Source of the DNA: an uncultured Paracoccaceae bacterium | GTDB lineage: Bacteria > Pseudomonadota > Alphaproteobacteria > Rhodobacterales > Rhodobacteraceae | DNA: 41,666 nt | Reading direction: 5' to 3' | Assembly (NCBI GenBank): GCA_937895435.1 | Contig: CALAXT010000040.1 | Location: forward strand, 1-41,666 | Shown here: positions 9,030 through 18,505 of the stretch, piece after piece | Numbering within the stretch: the first letter of the stretch is position 1 | Layout: every line of letters starts with the position of its first letter | The notes under the pieces: generated by a model | Database searches by the model: none | Told to the model about the DNA's origin: nothing | The model's input: only the letters and a program-made list of their open reading frames with translations | Program-made: the position numbers and the translations under genes

Positions 9030-9084
9030 CGTGTGGCAGACCTTTTATAAAAGACAGGCGTAATCAGCTGTGGCATCGGCGTTA

Positions 9085-11133
9085 TCACTTTGGGCGATTT
9101 GGACGGGGGCGGGGTGGCTTTAACCCAGCAGGAGGTTCCAAAAACACGCGCCCCTCAGGCAGGCCAATCGCGGCCTTTGGCGCAAACATCTGCGGCACGG
9201 GCACCGGGCCATGCGCCAAAGGGGCCATCAGCGCCGCATCAGCCAAAACCGTTTCTCGCGCGACTCGGCTGGCGGCGTCGGGTGACAATGTCAGGGTAAA
9301 ACTGATGCGGCGATTGGCCTCACGCCCGGCTTCGGTCGCGTTGTCTGCGCGCGGGCGGCTTTCGCCATATCCGCGCGCGCGCAGGCCAGCCACCGGGGCG
9401 CCCAAATCGGCCAGCGCAGCAATGACTGCTTCAGCCCGATCTTGGCTTAGTGCGCGGTTCATGTCTTCGCTGCCCTGTGAATCGGTATGCCCCCCCACCT
9501 CAAAAGGCAGCGCACCACAGCGCGCCAGAATTTTGGAAATCTCGCGCAAAAGCGCCGCCGCATCGGGTTCAAATTCAGCCTTGCCTGGGGCAAAACGAAT
9601 GTTTTGGCGGGCGATCACCGCATCAATCTGATCCCCACATTCGCGTGGCGTGGGCAGACCCGAGTCTGGATCAAGCGCTTTGTCATAGGCAATATCCAGC
9701 GCAAAATCACCCGCCTGCCCCAAAGCGCCCGACAAGACCCCCACAATTTCGGCGCGGGTCTTGGGCGACGTCGCGGTGCCGCTTAGGCTGAGCGTTTGCA
9801 CACCAATCTGCAGACGACCTTCATGCAGCAACGACAACGCCTCAAGCCCGGTCAAAACCCGCATTGGCCAACCCTCAGGCAAGGTGGGATCAACCCGTAA
9901 ATCGGTTTCAAGCGACTGGCCCGGAAAAGCCGCACGGCCATAGACCACAACTGCATCACGGATCAGCACGCTTGGCACAGGCCCCGCAAGCCGCACAGCC
10001 GGTGCAGAACCCTGAACCGCAAGACGTTCGGCCAAAAACCCCGATGCAGCCGCATCAGCCGGTGCCAATTCGGGCAAAACCGCATGCAACGAAAAGCCAA
10101 CCGGCAGACGCGCTGTCAGGTCTTTTGCACTGCGGGCAAAGGCGTCAGGGTCGGCCTGTGGTCCGGCCACCAAGGTGATATCCGCATCATGCAGGGTCAG
10201 GGTGCCCCCGCCAATCTGCGCCAAAGCCCCCATCGCCAGACTGACGGCATCGGCCCATGCAGGTGAAGGCGCACCCAGACCTAGCGCACATTCCAACCCA
10301 CCCACGGCCCCAGCCGCGCGTGCCGCAGCCAAAATCCGCACCCGGGCGGCTTCGCTATCTGCAGCACAGGCATCAAACCGTGCACCAGAGGCATCTTTGA
10401 CAAAGCGCAGACTAAAGGGCGAAATGACCGAGCGTGGTGCCGTCAAGTTCAACCGGCGCACAACCGAGGCAGGCGCGGCTGCCAACAATTGTGACATGCG
10501 GGCATCGCGTGCTGCCTGATCAGGCAGAACGGCATCAATTTCCACCTGATTTGGGGAAATACGCACACGGCTGCGCGGCAAATCTGCCACCGCTTTTAGC
10601 CCAAATTCCAGCGCATCAGCCCAGCCATCGGGCGGTGTGGTTTGCGCAACCAACAACAGATCGGCCGGCCCATCCTCGCTGGTGGCAAAGGGGGCCAAAC
10701 GCGCCACAATATCATCCCGCGCAGTCACACCCGGCACCAAGCCCAACAGCGACAGTCCGCGCCCATTGCGCAAAATTTCAAGCGACAGGCGCGGGGGTGT
10801 GATTGCTCGGGGCTCAGCCACAGTTACTTGATCAATCACACGGCGGGCCTCAAGCGTTTGGCCAAGGGCACGCAGCGCGGCAAAGCGGGCCTGTTCGTCG
10901 GGGGCGGTGCCACCCAAAATAACCTGCAGCCCATCCACGCGCAGCGCGGCCCATTCAAGCCCCGGCAGCAAAAGCGCCCGCTGCGCCGCGCGTTCAGATC
11001 GGGCCTCAATAAATCCCACCACCCAAACAGCACCGAGCAGCGACACGGCCACCGCAAACACCACCGCCGCAAAAATCGGCGTCAGTTTCAGCGCGCCCAA
11101 CAGTCTGCGCGAAAAACTTATCAAGTTGTTCAT
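9085..11133 (-). CDS. Large periplasmic OmpA-family protein with N-terminal membrane anchor
   Basis: About 682 residues. An N-terminal hydrophobic helix (about 15-40) acts as anchor or uncleaved signal. Then come repeated alpha/beta segments resembling BON domains (first near 45-110) and a C-terminal OmpA-like peptidoglycan-binding domain with GGHTDSQGSEDMN and the Arg-containing stretch up to NRRISF. The tail is proline-rich. It presumably links the inner membrane to the cell wall. I chose the ATG at 11133; an in-frame TTG at 11145 is possible, and neither has a strong ribosome-binding site. ubiA is the next gene upstream, 62 bp away. An OmpA domain plus many BON-like repeats on an inner-membrane anchor is not a well-characterised architecture. 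Confidence 0.8.
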   Translation of the reverse strand: MNNLISFSRRLLGALKLTPIFAAVVFAVAVSLLGAVWVVGFIEARSERAAQRALLLPGLEWAALRVDGLQVILGGTAPDEQARFAALRALGQTLEARRVIDQVTVAEPRAITPPRLSLEILRNGRGLSLLGLVPGVTARDDIVARLAPFATSEDGPADLLLVAQTTPPDGWADALEFGLKAVADLPRSRVRISPNQVEIDAVLPDQAARDARMSQLLAAAPASVVRRLNLTAPRSVISPFSLRFVKDASGARFDACAADSEAARVRILAAARAAGAVGGLECALGLGAPSPAWADAVSLAMGALAQIGGGTLTLHDADITLVAGPQADPDAFARSAKDLTARLPVGFSLHAVLPELAPADAAASGFLAERLAVQGSAPAVRLAGPVPSVLIRDAVVVYGRAAFPGQSLETDLRVDPTLPEGWPMRVLTGLEALSLLHEGRLQIGVQTLSLSGTATSPKTRAEIVGVLSGALGQAGDFALDIAYDKALDPDSGLPTPRECGDQIDAVIARQNIRFAPGKAEFEPDAAALLREISKILARCGALPFEVGGHTDSQGSEDMNRALSQDRAEAVIAALADLGAPVAGLRARGYGESRPRADNATEAGREANRRISFTLTLSPDAASRVARETVLADAALMAPLAHGPVPVPQMFAPKAAIGLPEGRVFLEPPAGLKPPRPRPNRPK

Positions 11134-11195
11134 AATCACAATCAATCCGTGCGGCAGTGTTGCCCCTGCTTAATGCGGCAGGCGGCGGGCTTCAA

Positions 11196-12176
11196 TCAAA
11201 GCAATGCTGCACCGGCAAGAAACAGCGCAACCACCAAACCGGCATCGCGGTTGGCGCGGAAAAGCCGCAAACAGATATCGGGGCGGTCAATATCCAAGCG
11301 GCGCAGTTGCCACAGCAGATGCACCGCAAAAAGCGCAACACCACAAAGCGCCAGACCCAACGGCCAAAACGCGCCCCCCCCAAAAGCCAACCAAATCGCA
11401 GCAACCATCAGCCCCACTGACAGCACCCCACACACCAAGAGCGCCACATGGGTGCGCCGACCAAACAACAGAGCCGTCGAGCCAATGCCAATCAGCGCGT
11501 CATCTTCACGATCCTGATGCGCATAAATCGTGTCATAAAAAAGTGTCCAGGCAATCCCCGACAAATACAACAGCCCCGCCGCCGCATCCACGCGGCCAGC
11601 GTGCGCGGCATAGGCCAGCAGCGCCCCCCAGTTAAAGGCCAAGCCCAAAAACACCTGTGGCCACCACGTAAAGCGTTTGGCAAAGGGATAAATCGCCACC
11701 AACCCCAACGACCCGATGCCCAGCGCAATCGCCAATGGTGGAAAGCTAAGCAAAATACCAAAGGCCAGCACCGCTTGCAACGCCATCCAGATCAGTGCCT
11801 GACGCAGACTGACACGCCCCGAAGGCAACGGGCGCGACCGGGTGCGGCTGACGCTTGCATCGATTTCGCGATCGGTGATGTCATTCCAAGTGCAGCCTGC
11901 CCCCCGCATCAAAACAGCCCCAGCCGCACAGCCCAAGCCAATCCAAAGATCATACCACCCCGCCCCAGCCGGATCAGCCGCAACTGCCAGCAGCCCCCCC
12001 CACCAACACGGCAGCAACAAAAGCCAGGTGCCAATGGGCCGATCAATACGGCTTAGCTGCAAATAAGGCCGGGCAAAGTGGGGGGCCGCAGTATCAACCC
12101 AATGATTTGCAACCGCATCAGCGACACGTCCGGCGGCGGTGGCCGCACTCTCTGGTCTTTGCGGGGCATCGGGCAT
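11196..12176 (-). CDS. ubiA: 4-hydroxybenzoate polyprenyltransferase
   Basis: UbiA attaches the polyprenyl tail to 4-hydroxybenzoate in ubiquinone synthesis at the inner membrane. The 326-residue protein has both Asp-rich prenyl-diphosphate/Mg sites: NDITDREID (N98, D99, D102, D106) and YDTIYAHQDREDD (D215, D222). About eight or nine membrane helices follow a 40-residue soluble N-terminus, slightly longer than in E. coli. It is divergent from rsmE with a 35-bp shared upstream region. 8-C tracts occur at 11374-11381 and 11994-12001. Confidence 0.93.
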   Translation of the reverse strand: MPDAPQRPESAATAAGRVADAVANHWVDTAAPHFARPYLQLSRIDRPIGTWLLLLPCWWGGLLAVAADPAGAGWYDLWIGLGCAAGAVLMRGAGCTWNDITDREIDASVSRTRSRPLPSGRVSLRQALIWMALQAVLAFGILLSFPPLAIALGIGSLGLVAIYPFAKRFTWWPQVFLGLAFNWGALLAYAAHAGRVDAAAGLLYLSGIAWTLFYDTIYAHQDREDDALIGIGSTALLFGRRTHVALLVCGVLSVGLMVAAIWLAFGGGAFWPLGLALCGVALFAVHLLWQLRRLDIDRPDICLRLFRANRDAGLVVALFLAGAALL

Positions 12177-12211
12177 AATCTGGGCTCGCTTCTTTAAGTC
12201 GGGATATGTGG

Positions 12212-12976
12212 ATGGCGCGGATCAGGCTCTTTGTAGATCACCCTTTGGGTCCGGGGCAATCAGTTCCGCTGACTGCAGATCAGGCGCATTACCTGTTTTC
12301 AGTAATGCGCCTGTCTGTCGGTGCGGCCGTTCTTTTGTTTAATGGCCATGCGGGCGAATGGCGGGCCGAAATAGCCGAGGCCGGGCGTCGCGCCGGGCGG
12401 TTGGTCTGTTGCGTTGAAACACGACCACTGCAGCCCCCCCCCGATCTGTGGCTGCTCTTTGCACCCATCAAAAAAGCACGCACAGATTTCATCGTGGAAA
12501 AGGCAACTGAAATGGGGGTGGCCCGTATCTTGCCGGTGCAGACAGATTTCACCAATGCCGATCGCATTCGCCAAGATCGCCTGCAGGCCCACGCAATTGA
12601 GGCCGCTGAGCAATGTGGTGGCACCTTTGTGCCCGAGGTTTGCGCCCTGCGACCACTGCGTGCGGTTTTGGACAGTTGGCCCCAAGATCGCAGGCTTATG
12701 TGGTGCGATGAACATTTGGCAGACAGCGTTACAGCCCATGGCCAAACTGATTTTGACCCAACCGCCCCGACCGCCCCGACTGGTTTGGCCGGTTTGACCG
12801 AACCATGGGCCATCGTCATCGGGCCTGAAGGCGGATTTTCAGAACCCGAACAAAATCGACTGGCACAGATGCCACAAGTCACACGATTTCGGTTAGGTCC
12901 GCGCATTCTGCGCGCCGACACCGCCGCGGTGGCCGCCTTGGCCCTTTGGCAATCCGCGTTGGGCGACTGGGCGTGA
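12212..12976 (+). CDS. rsmE: 16S rRNA (uracil-1498-N3)-methyltransferase
   Basis: RsmE is a SPOUT-class SAM methyltransferase that makes m3U1498 in the decoding region of 16S rRNA. The protein of about 254 residues has the N-terminal PUA-like domain (MARIRLFVDH onward), the conserved KKARTDFIVEKATEMGV segment, and the C-terminal knot motifs VIGPEGGFSEPE and LGPRILRADTAAVAAL. The ATG at 12212 is preferred over 12206 because GGGA then sits 7 nt upstream. A Pro/Thr-rich insert (FDPTAPTAPTG) precedes the knot. Its stop overlaps the next gene by 4 bp (GTGA). Confidence 0.95.
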   Translation: MARIRLFVDHPLGPGQSVPLTADQAHYLFSVMRLSVGAAVLLFNGHAGEWRAEIAEAGRRAGRLVCCVETRPLQPPPDLWLLFAPIKKARTDFIVEKATEMGVARILPVQTDFTNADRIRQDRLQAHAIEAAEQCGGTFVPEVCALRPLRAVLDSWPQDRRLMWCDEHLADSVTAHGQTDFDPTAPTAPTGLAGLTEPWAIVIGPEGGFSEPEQNRLAQMPQVTRFRLGPRILRADTAAVAALALWQSALGDWA

Positions 12977-13578
12977 GCTTTATCCGCCCCCAAGCCGCCG
13001 CCACGCTTGCGCGGTGGCGCGAAGCAGGGCTTGCCCTTTGCGCCGTGGGGTTGGGACTGTGGATTATGCAATTGGGGGGGTGGTTTTTTGCCGGGCTGGG
13101 GGCGGGGATTGCCGCAATCAGCGCCGCAATTGCCCTGTTAGCCCTGCGTCGCATGCGATTTCAACAACCCGCAAACGATCCCGGTATCGTGCAGTTGATT
13201 GAGGGACAACTGAGCTATTTGGGCCCAACCGTGGGCGGGTTTATGGCGCTGGACGACCTGACGAATTTATCACTAATTTGGGCACCCGCGCGGGCGTCTG
13301 AACGCGCAGAGCCCGATTTGCCCCAGTTAGGCCCACAACAGTTGGGCCAAAAAACACGCATGTGGCGTCTTTGCGCGCAGGACGGCACAGTATTGCTGGT
13401 GCCCGTCGCAGCCCGAGGGGCCGATCGACTGTTTGATGCATTCGCCAGCCTGCCAGAATTGGGCAGCCAGCGGCTGGCGGCCGCAATGGCGCAGCGCCAG
13501 CCCGGACCTGCGCTTTTGCTGTGGCGCAGACCCCACCCACAGCCCCGAACACGGCCTGATCGTATCAACACCCCTTGA
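12973..13578 (+). CDS. Two-TM membrane protein of unknown function
   Basis: About 201 residues from a GTG that overlaps the rsmE stop (GTGA), implying translational coupling. Two adjacent hydrophobic helices (about 18-36 and 40-60) precede a soluble C-terminal domain that contains a strand-rich part (WRLCAQDGTVLLVPVAA) and a helical end. I recognise no named family; it is probably conserved only in Rhodobacterales. The helical-hairpin anchor suggests a cytoplasm-facing membrane protein. gshA begins 60 bp downstream. Confidence 0.65.
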   Translation: MSFIRPQAAATLARWREAGLALCAVGLGLWIMQLGGWFFAGLGAGIAAISAAIALLALRRMRFQQPANDPGIVQLIEGQLSYLGPTVGGFMALDDLTNLSLIWAPARASERAEPDLPQLGPQQLGQKTRMWRLCAQDGTVLLVPVAARGADRLFDAFASLPELGSQRLAAAMAQRQPGPALLLWRRPHPQPRTRPDRINTP

Positions 13579-13638
13579 CATGGCGCGCCCATAGCATCAC
13601 GTCACAGCCTCGATCAGCCAGCGCGGAGCACCCCCCAG

Positions 13639-14997
13639 ATGTCGATACCACAATCAGGCGGCGGCCCGATCGAACATTACGAACAGCTGGCACAATATCT
13701 GGCGTCGGGCTGCAAACCCAAAGACCAATGGACGATCGGGACCGAACATGAAAAATTCGGGTTTCTGACCGATACACATGCCCCCCTGCCCTATGATGGC
13801 CCCCGTTCGGTGCGCGCGATTCTTGAAGGGCTGCGCGATCGGTTTGGCTGGTCAGAAGTACAAGAGGGCGGCAAGATCATCGGGCTAACCCGCAATGGTG
13901 CAAATGTGTCGCTGGAGCCGGGCGGACAACTGGAACTGTCGGGCGCAATGATGGCCAATGTCGCCCAAACAGATGCCGAAACCCGCCAACATTTGCGCGA
14001 AGTGGCCGAGGTGGCCGCGCCAATGGGCGTTGGATTTATGGCGCTGGGTGCCGCGCCAATCTGGCGTCACGACGAAATGCCCATGATGCCAAAGGGCAGG
14101 TATCGATTGATGACCGATTATATGGGCCGGGTTGGCACCCACGGCACGCAAATGATGTATCGCACCTGTACCGTTCAGGTGAATCTTGATTTCAGCTCTG
14201 AGGCAGATTTGGTGCAAAAAATGCGCGTGGCGCTGGCTTTGCAGCCGGTTGCGACCGCACTTTTTGCAAATTCTCCCTTTTTTGAGGGTGCGTCCAACGG
14301 TCACAAAAGCTGGCGTTCCCGCATTTGGCGCGGATTGGATGATGCGCGCACAGGCATGTTGCCTTGGGTGTTTCAACCGGGCTTTGGGTTTGAGGCATGG
14401 GTGGAATATGTTTTGGATGTGCCGATGTATTTCGTCTATCGCGACGGGGTTTACATTGATGCGCTGGGACAATCATTTCGTGATTTTCTGGCCGGCAAAC
14501 TGCCAGCCATGCCGGGCGAAACCCCAACCTTGTCGGATTGGGCTGACCATCTGACAACCGTGTTCCCTGAGGCACGGATGAAGCGCTATATCGAAATGCG
14601 CGGCGCTGATTGCGGATCGGTCGAACATATGGCGGCCCTGCCCGCGTTTTGGGTGGGCCTGCTTTATGACCAAAGCGCACTGGATGCAGCTTGGGATCTG
14701 GTGCGCGGATGGGATGAGGAAACCCGCGAGGCGCTCAGGGTTGCGGCCTCGGTTTCGGCGCTGCAAGGTCGTGTCGGAGGGATAAATTTGCAGGACTTGA
14801 GCAAAGAGGTTTTGGCCATTTCAACCGCAGGTCTAGCCACACGGGCCCGCGAAAGCGGCGTGGATGAAGTTGGATTTTTAGATGTGCTGCATGCGCATGT
14901 GAAAACCGGGCGGGTCCAAGCCGATAATCTGATGGCGCAATATGAAGGTGCGTGGGGCCAAGATCTGGACAATATTTATAACGCCTGCAAACTTTAA
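13639..14997 (+). CDS. gshA: Glutamate-cysteine ligase (plant/alphaproteobacterial type)
   Basis: A 452-residue ATP-dependent ligase that makes gamma-glutamylcysteine, the first step of glutathione synthesis. It belongs to the GCS2 group shared by alphaproteobacteria and plants: WTIGTEHEKFGF (about 31-42) for glutamate and metal binding, SLEPGGQLELSG, GRYRLMTDYM, and MMYRTCTVQVNLDF carrying the conserved Cys. Length is typical. The start has CGGAG about 11 nt upstream. It is followed by the convergent DUF599 gene. Confidence 0.95.
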   Translation: MSIPQSGGGPIEHYEQLAQYLASGCKPKDQWTIGTEHEKFGFLTDTHAPLPYDGPRSVRAILEGLRDRFGWSEVQEGGKIIGLTRNGANVSLEPGGQLELSGAMMANVAQTDAETRQHLREVAEVAAPMGVGFMALGAAPIWRHDEMPMMPKGRYRLMTDYMGRVGTHGTQMMYRTCTVQVNLDFSSEADLVQKMRVALALQPVATALFANSPFFEGASNGHKSWRSRIWRGLDDARTGMLPWVFQPGFGFEAWVEYVLDVPMYFVYRDGVYIDALGQSFRDFLAGKLPAMPGETPTLSDWADHLTTVFPEARMKRYIEMRGADCGSVEHMAALPAFWVGLLYDQSALDAAWDLVRGWDEETREALRVAASVSALQGRVGGINLQDLSKEVLAISTAGLATRARESGVDEVGFLDVLHAHVKTGRVQADNLMAQYEGAWGQDLDNIYNACKL

Positions 14998-15036
14998 TCG
15001 CGCTTGCGCCTGGCCCACAATCCTAACCCCGCAGCC

Positions 15037-15732
15037 CTAACCCCGCAGCATCGTTTGCCGCGAGGATGATGCGAATTCTCGCCGCCACAACACCCAAAGC
15101 GTGACTGTGGTAGTGACCAACAAGGCCTCTGCCCCCAACAACCACCCCAGCGCCCCCATCGCAAAGTAAACCGAGCGCAGTGCCCGGTTGTGATTGCGCG
15201 CCGCAGTGATGTTCAATTCAGCGGCCTGCAACGCACGCGGCAATGCCTCAGGGTCGGCCACTTCATTTGGGACGGCCGCCATCATGATCGAACAATACCC
15301 AAACAGACGGTGCGACCAGACGAATTTTAACAGCGCATTGGCCACAAAGATCAAAACCACGATCACTTTGATCTTAAGCAGAACTTGCGATGGATGTGCC
15401 ACAGTCAGATCGCTGGCCAACCCCTCAAGCGGCGCAGCATTGCCCAACAGCGCAAGCCCACCGCCCAGCGCAAGCATGCAGGCCGAGGCATAAAACGTGA
15501 TGCCCTGCCGCAGGCCATCCAATACCGTTGCATCAAAGATTCGTGGGGTGCGGGTAATGAATTGGCGCATCCAATCGCGGCGATAGTCATTCATCAAAAC
15601 TGACACCGAAGGCCGCCGCGCATGAACGCGCTCAATCAACCAGCCAATCGTCATAGCCCCAGCCAATAGATAGGCCAGCGCGATGAAATCCAGCAGCGAT
15701 AACAGATCAAGTTCCACAAAATGGGTCATCAT
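15037..15732 (-). CDS. DUF599 family integral membrane protein
   Basis: A 231-residue inner-membrane protein with four predicted helices (about 8-33, 80-103, 117-138 and 193-222) and the DUF599 hallmarks NDYRRDWMRQ near 49-58 and a central LLKFVWSHRLFGYCSIMMA segment. Function is unknown for the family. It lies between convergent gshA and divergent glcD, and the 71-bp gap to glcD must contain both promoters. The start is one of two adjacent ATG codons (15732 or 15729). Confidence 0.8.
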   Translation of the reverse strand: MMTHFVELDLLSLLDFIALAYLLAGAMTIGWLIERVHARRPSVSVLMNDYRRDWMRQFITRTPRIFDATVLDGLRQGITFYASACMLALGGGLALLGNAAPLEGLASDLTVAHPSQVLLKIKVIVVLIFVANALLKFVWSHRLFGYCSIMMAAVPNEVADPEALPRALQAAELNITAARNHNRALRSVYFAMGALGWLLGAEALLVTTTVTLWVLWRREFASSSRQTMLRG

Positions 15733-15803
15733 GCTACATTAGCCCTTGTGATGGCGATGCCATAGGGGAAAACTGCACCACATAGAATTTGGAGGGACCT
15801 GCG

Positions 15804-17243
15804 ATGGAAATGCCACTTCCAGAACCAGAAATCTTAGCGCGCCGGTCTTTTATTTTGGATCGGTTGGCAGCCGTGTTGCCCAAAGACGGGTTGATCGCAG
15901 ATGCGGCACAAACCCGCGCCTATGAATGTGACGCCTTGACCAGCTATCGCTGTGCGCCAATGGCGGTGGTTTTACCCCGCAGCACCGCCGAGGTCGCCGC
16001 TGTTTTGCGTATTTGCCATGAAGAAGGCGTGCCCGTTGTGCCGCGCGGATCAGGGACAAGCCTGGCCGGTGGCGCATTGCCCACCGCTGACAGTGTTGTT
16101 GTGGGCGTGTCACGGATGACGGCGGTACTAGAGACCGATTATCCCAACCGTTTCATCCGGGTGCAAACGGGGCGCACCAACCTGTCAGTGACGGCAGAGA
16201 TTGAAAACCAGGGCTTTTTCTATGCCCCGGACCCCTCAAGCCAGTTGGCCTGCGCGATTGCAGGCAATATCGCCATGAATTCAGGGGGCGCACATTGTTT
16301 GAAATACGGCGTGACCACGAACAATCTGCTGGGTGTCACCTTGGTGCAGATGGATGGCACAGTTATGGAAATTGGTGGCCCATATATGGATGCGGCCGGG
16401 TTGGATTTGTTGGGAGTTCTTTGTGGATCTGAGGGTCAACTGGGCGTGGTGACTGAGGCTACACTGCGCATTTTACCAAAGCCGGAAGGCGCGCGACCGA
16501 TGCTGATTGGCTTTGACAGCAATGAAGTGGCTGGGGCCTGCGTGTCTGATATTATCCGCGCGGGCATCGTGCCGGTGGCGATTGAGTTTATGGATCGTCC
16601 CTGCATCGTCGCCTGCGAAGATTTTGCCCACGCCGGATACCCCGATTGTGAGGCACTGTTGATCATAGAGGTTGAGGGCAGCCCCGACGAAATTGACGCG
16701 CAACTGGAAATGATCGCCCAGATTGCCAAAACCCATCACCCGGTCGAACTGCGCGAAAGCCGCAGCGCGGAGGAAAGCCGCAAGATCTGGCTGGGACGCA
16801 AATCGGCCTTTGGTGCGATGGGCAATATCAATGACTACATATGTCTGGATGGCACGATACCGGTATCTTCCTTGCCCGAGGTATTGCGCCGCATTGGGGA
16901 ACTGAGTGCCACCTATGGCTTAGACGTGGCCAATGTGTTTCACGCAGGTGACGGCAATATGCATCCGCTGATCTTGTTTAACGCAAACCTGCCGGGTGAT
17001 CTGGACAAGGCCGAAGCGCTGGGTGCTGATATCATGCGGCTGTGCGTTGAGGTGGGGGGCTGTTTGACCGGCGAACATGGTGTGGGCGTTGAAAAGCGTG
17101 ACCTGATGGGGGTGCAATTCAACCCACAAGATCTGGAAGCGCAAATGCAAGTCAAGGATGTGTTTGACCCAAAGTGGCTGCTTAACCCAGCGAAAGTCTT
17201 TCCGTTACAGGCCAGTGCCAGCCGGAGGGCTGCGATTGCATAG
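15804..17243 (+). CDS. glcD: Glycolate oxidase FAD subunit
   Basis: GlcD is the catalytic flavoprotein of the GlcDEF complex, which oxidises glycolate to glyoxylate and passes electrons to the respiratory chain. The 479-residue protein has the FAD-binding PCMH domain with VPRGSGTSLAGGALPT (about 75-90) and SSQLACAIAGNIAMNSGGAH, and the FAD-oxidase C-terminal domain ending with CLTGEHGVGVEKRD. The ATG at 15804 is chosen over 15789 because GGAGG lies just upstream of it. glcE and glcF follow. Phytoplankton excrete glycolate, which fits a marine heterotroph. Confidence 0.95.
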   Translation: MEMPLPEPEILARRSFILDRLAAVLPKDGLIADAAQTRAYECDALTSYRCAPMAVVLPRSTAEVAAVLRICHEEGVPVVPRGSGTSLAGGALPTADSVVVGVSRMTAVLETDYPNRFIRVQTGRTNLSVTAEIENQGFFYAPDPSSQLACAIAGNIAMNSGGAHCLKYGVTTNNLLGVTLVQMDGTVMEIGGPYMDAAGLDLLGVLCGSEGQLGVVTEATLRILPKPEGARPMLIGFDSNEVAGACVSDIIRAGIVPVAIEFMDRPCIVACEDFAHAGYPDCEALLIIEVEGSPDEIDAQLEMIAQIAKTHHPVELRESRSAEESRKIWLGRKSAFGAMGNINDYICLDGTIPVSSLPEVLRRIGELSATYGLDVANVFHAGDGNMHPLILFNANLPGDLDKAEALGADIMRLCVEVGGCLTGEHGVGVEKRDLMGVQFNPQDLEAQMQVKDVFDPKWLLNPAKVFPLQASASRRAAIA

Positions 17244-17284
17244 CCTGCCTCACGCCATTTGGACCAGGAACCATCCAGCGCTGC

Positions 17285-17332
17285 AGGGGGCTGCGCGCCC
17301 CCTCTTTCCCTTTGGGAAATTCACCCTGCGGG
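17285..17332. repeat. Triple-hairpin intergenic element between glcD and glcE
   Basis: Three consecutive perfect inverted repeats fill the glcD-glcE gap: AGGGGGC/GCCCCCT at 17285-17303 (5-nt loop), TTTCCC/GGGAAA at 17305-17319 (3-nt loop) and CCC/GGG at 17324-17332. The sequence after them (GGATATTTGGAAACGAAAGAGG) resembles a short intergenic motif I remember as common in Rhodobacterales genomes. It could trim mRNA, alter the glcD:glcE ratio, or be a REP-like repeat. Confidence 0.6.
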
Positions 17333-17362
17333 ATATTTGGAAACGAAAGAGGGGGCAGAGAG

Positions 17363-18457
17363 ATGCGGCCTGACAGCGAAGCCGAATTGGCAGAAATGGT
17401 GCGCACGGCCCAAGAGCCGCTTTGGATCATGGGCGGTGGCACGCGCCGATTGGGACAGATGGCGCAAGGCCATATTTTAGAGACCGGTGGGATGTCGGGG
17501 ATTGTACTTCATGAGCCAGGTGCGCTGACGTTGGTGGCGCGGGCAGGCACGCCGCTTGCGCTGATTGAAGCAGAATTGGCACAGGCTGGTCAACGATTGG
17601 CCTTTGAGCCATCGAAAATGGCACGACTGCAGGGACGGTCGGGAGAGACGACCATTGGTGGGATCGTGGCAGCCAATGCATCGGGGCCCGGCCGCATTCA
17701 GGGGGGGGCATGTCGAGATAGTTTGATTGGTGTGCGGTTTGTCGATGGGCAAGGGTACGTTATAAAATCTGGTGGGCGGGTGATGAAAAACGTCACTGGC
17801 TATGATCTGGTAAAGCTGATGGCGGGCAGCCATGGCACGCTTGGGGTTTTGACTGAGGTATCTTTCAAGCTGCTGCCCAAAAGTGAGGCCAGCGCCACAT
17901 TGAGGCTGGACGGGCTGGCAGATGCGGAGGCGATTGCCGCTTTGTCTCGGGCGCTGGGATCGCCCTTTGAGGTGAATGGGGCCGCACATTTACCGGGGGT
18001 GGGGACGTTTTTACGGCTGGAAGGCTTTGCAAAATCAGTCGCTTATCGCAGCGCACAGCTGCGCATGCTGTTGGGTGGGGACGTAATGACGGATGGCGCA
18101 GAGGCGCTTTGGGCCGATATTCGCGACGTGGCGCCCTTTTGGGAGCAGGCAGGGGATGTTTGGCGCATTTCAACCAAACCAAGCGAGGCCGCCACTTTGG
18201 GTGCGCGATTGGGAGCAGAGGCGGTGTTTTATGATTGGGGGGGCGGTTTGATTTGGGCACGAATGGCGCCCGGAACGGATGTTCGAGCGCGCATGGGGTC
18301 GGTTGTGGGTTATGCGACACTGATAAGGGCCAGCGCAGGGTTTGAGGGGACATTTGGACATTTTGCCCCTGAACCAGCCCCAGTTGCCGCGCTTTCAGCC
18401 GGTTTGCGCGCCAAATTTGACCCAAAGTCTGTTCTTAATCCGGGCCTGATGGGCTGA
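17363..18457 (+). CDS. glcE: Glycolate oxidase subunit GlcE
   Basis: A 364-residue FAD-binding subunit paralogous to GlcD but shorter. The PCMH domain shows IMGGGTRRLGQ (about 19-30) and TTIGGIVAANASGPGRIQGG (about 99-118), then VKSGG-type motifs (VIKSGGRVMKNVTGYDL). It is required for an active GlcDEF complex. The ATG at 17363 is used; the longer frame from 17312 would run through the hairpin element and give a family-foreign N-terminus. An 8-G run is at 17701-17708. glcF begins 48 bp downstream. Confidence 0.93.
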   Translation: MRPDSEAELAEMVRTAQEPLWIMGGGTRRLGQMAQGHILETGGMSGIVLHEPGALTLVARAGTPLALIEAELAQAGQRLAFEPSKMARLQGRSGETTIGGIVAANASGPGRIQGGACRDSLIGVRFVDGQGYVIKSGGRVMKNVTGYDLVKLMAGSHGTLGVLTEVSFKLLPKSEASATLRLDGLADAEAIAALSRALGSPFEVNGAAHLPGVGTFLRLEGFAKSVAYRSAQLRMLLGGDVMTDGAEALWADIRDVAPFWEQAGDVWRISTKPSEAATLGARLGAEAVFYDWGGGLIWARMAPGTDVRARMGSVVGYATLIRASAGFEGTFGHFAPEPAPVAALSAGLRAKFDPKSVLNPGLMG

Positions 18458-18505
18458 GATTGCGCTTTTCAGCCCTAGCGAAGGTCCGACAAAAGGAAAG
18501 AAGTC

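Noticed and set aside
11448-12056. 202-codon plus-strand open frame
   Set aside because: Lies entirely antisense to ubiA, is Gln/Pro/Arg-rich low-complexity text and has no ribosome-binding site.
14192-14680. Minus-strand open frames of 160-195 codons within gshA
   Set aside because: Shadows of a long GC-rich gene; composition is typical of antisense frames.
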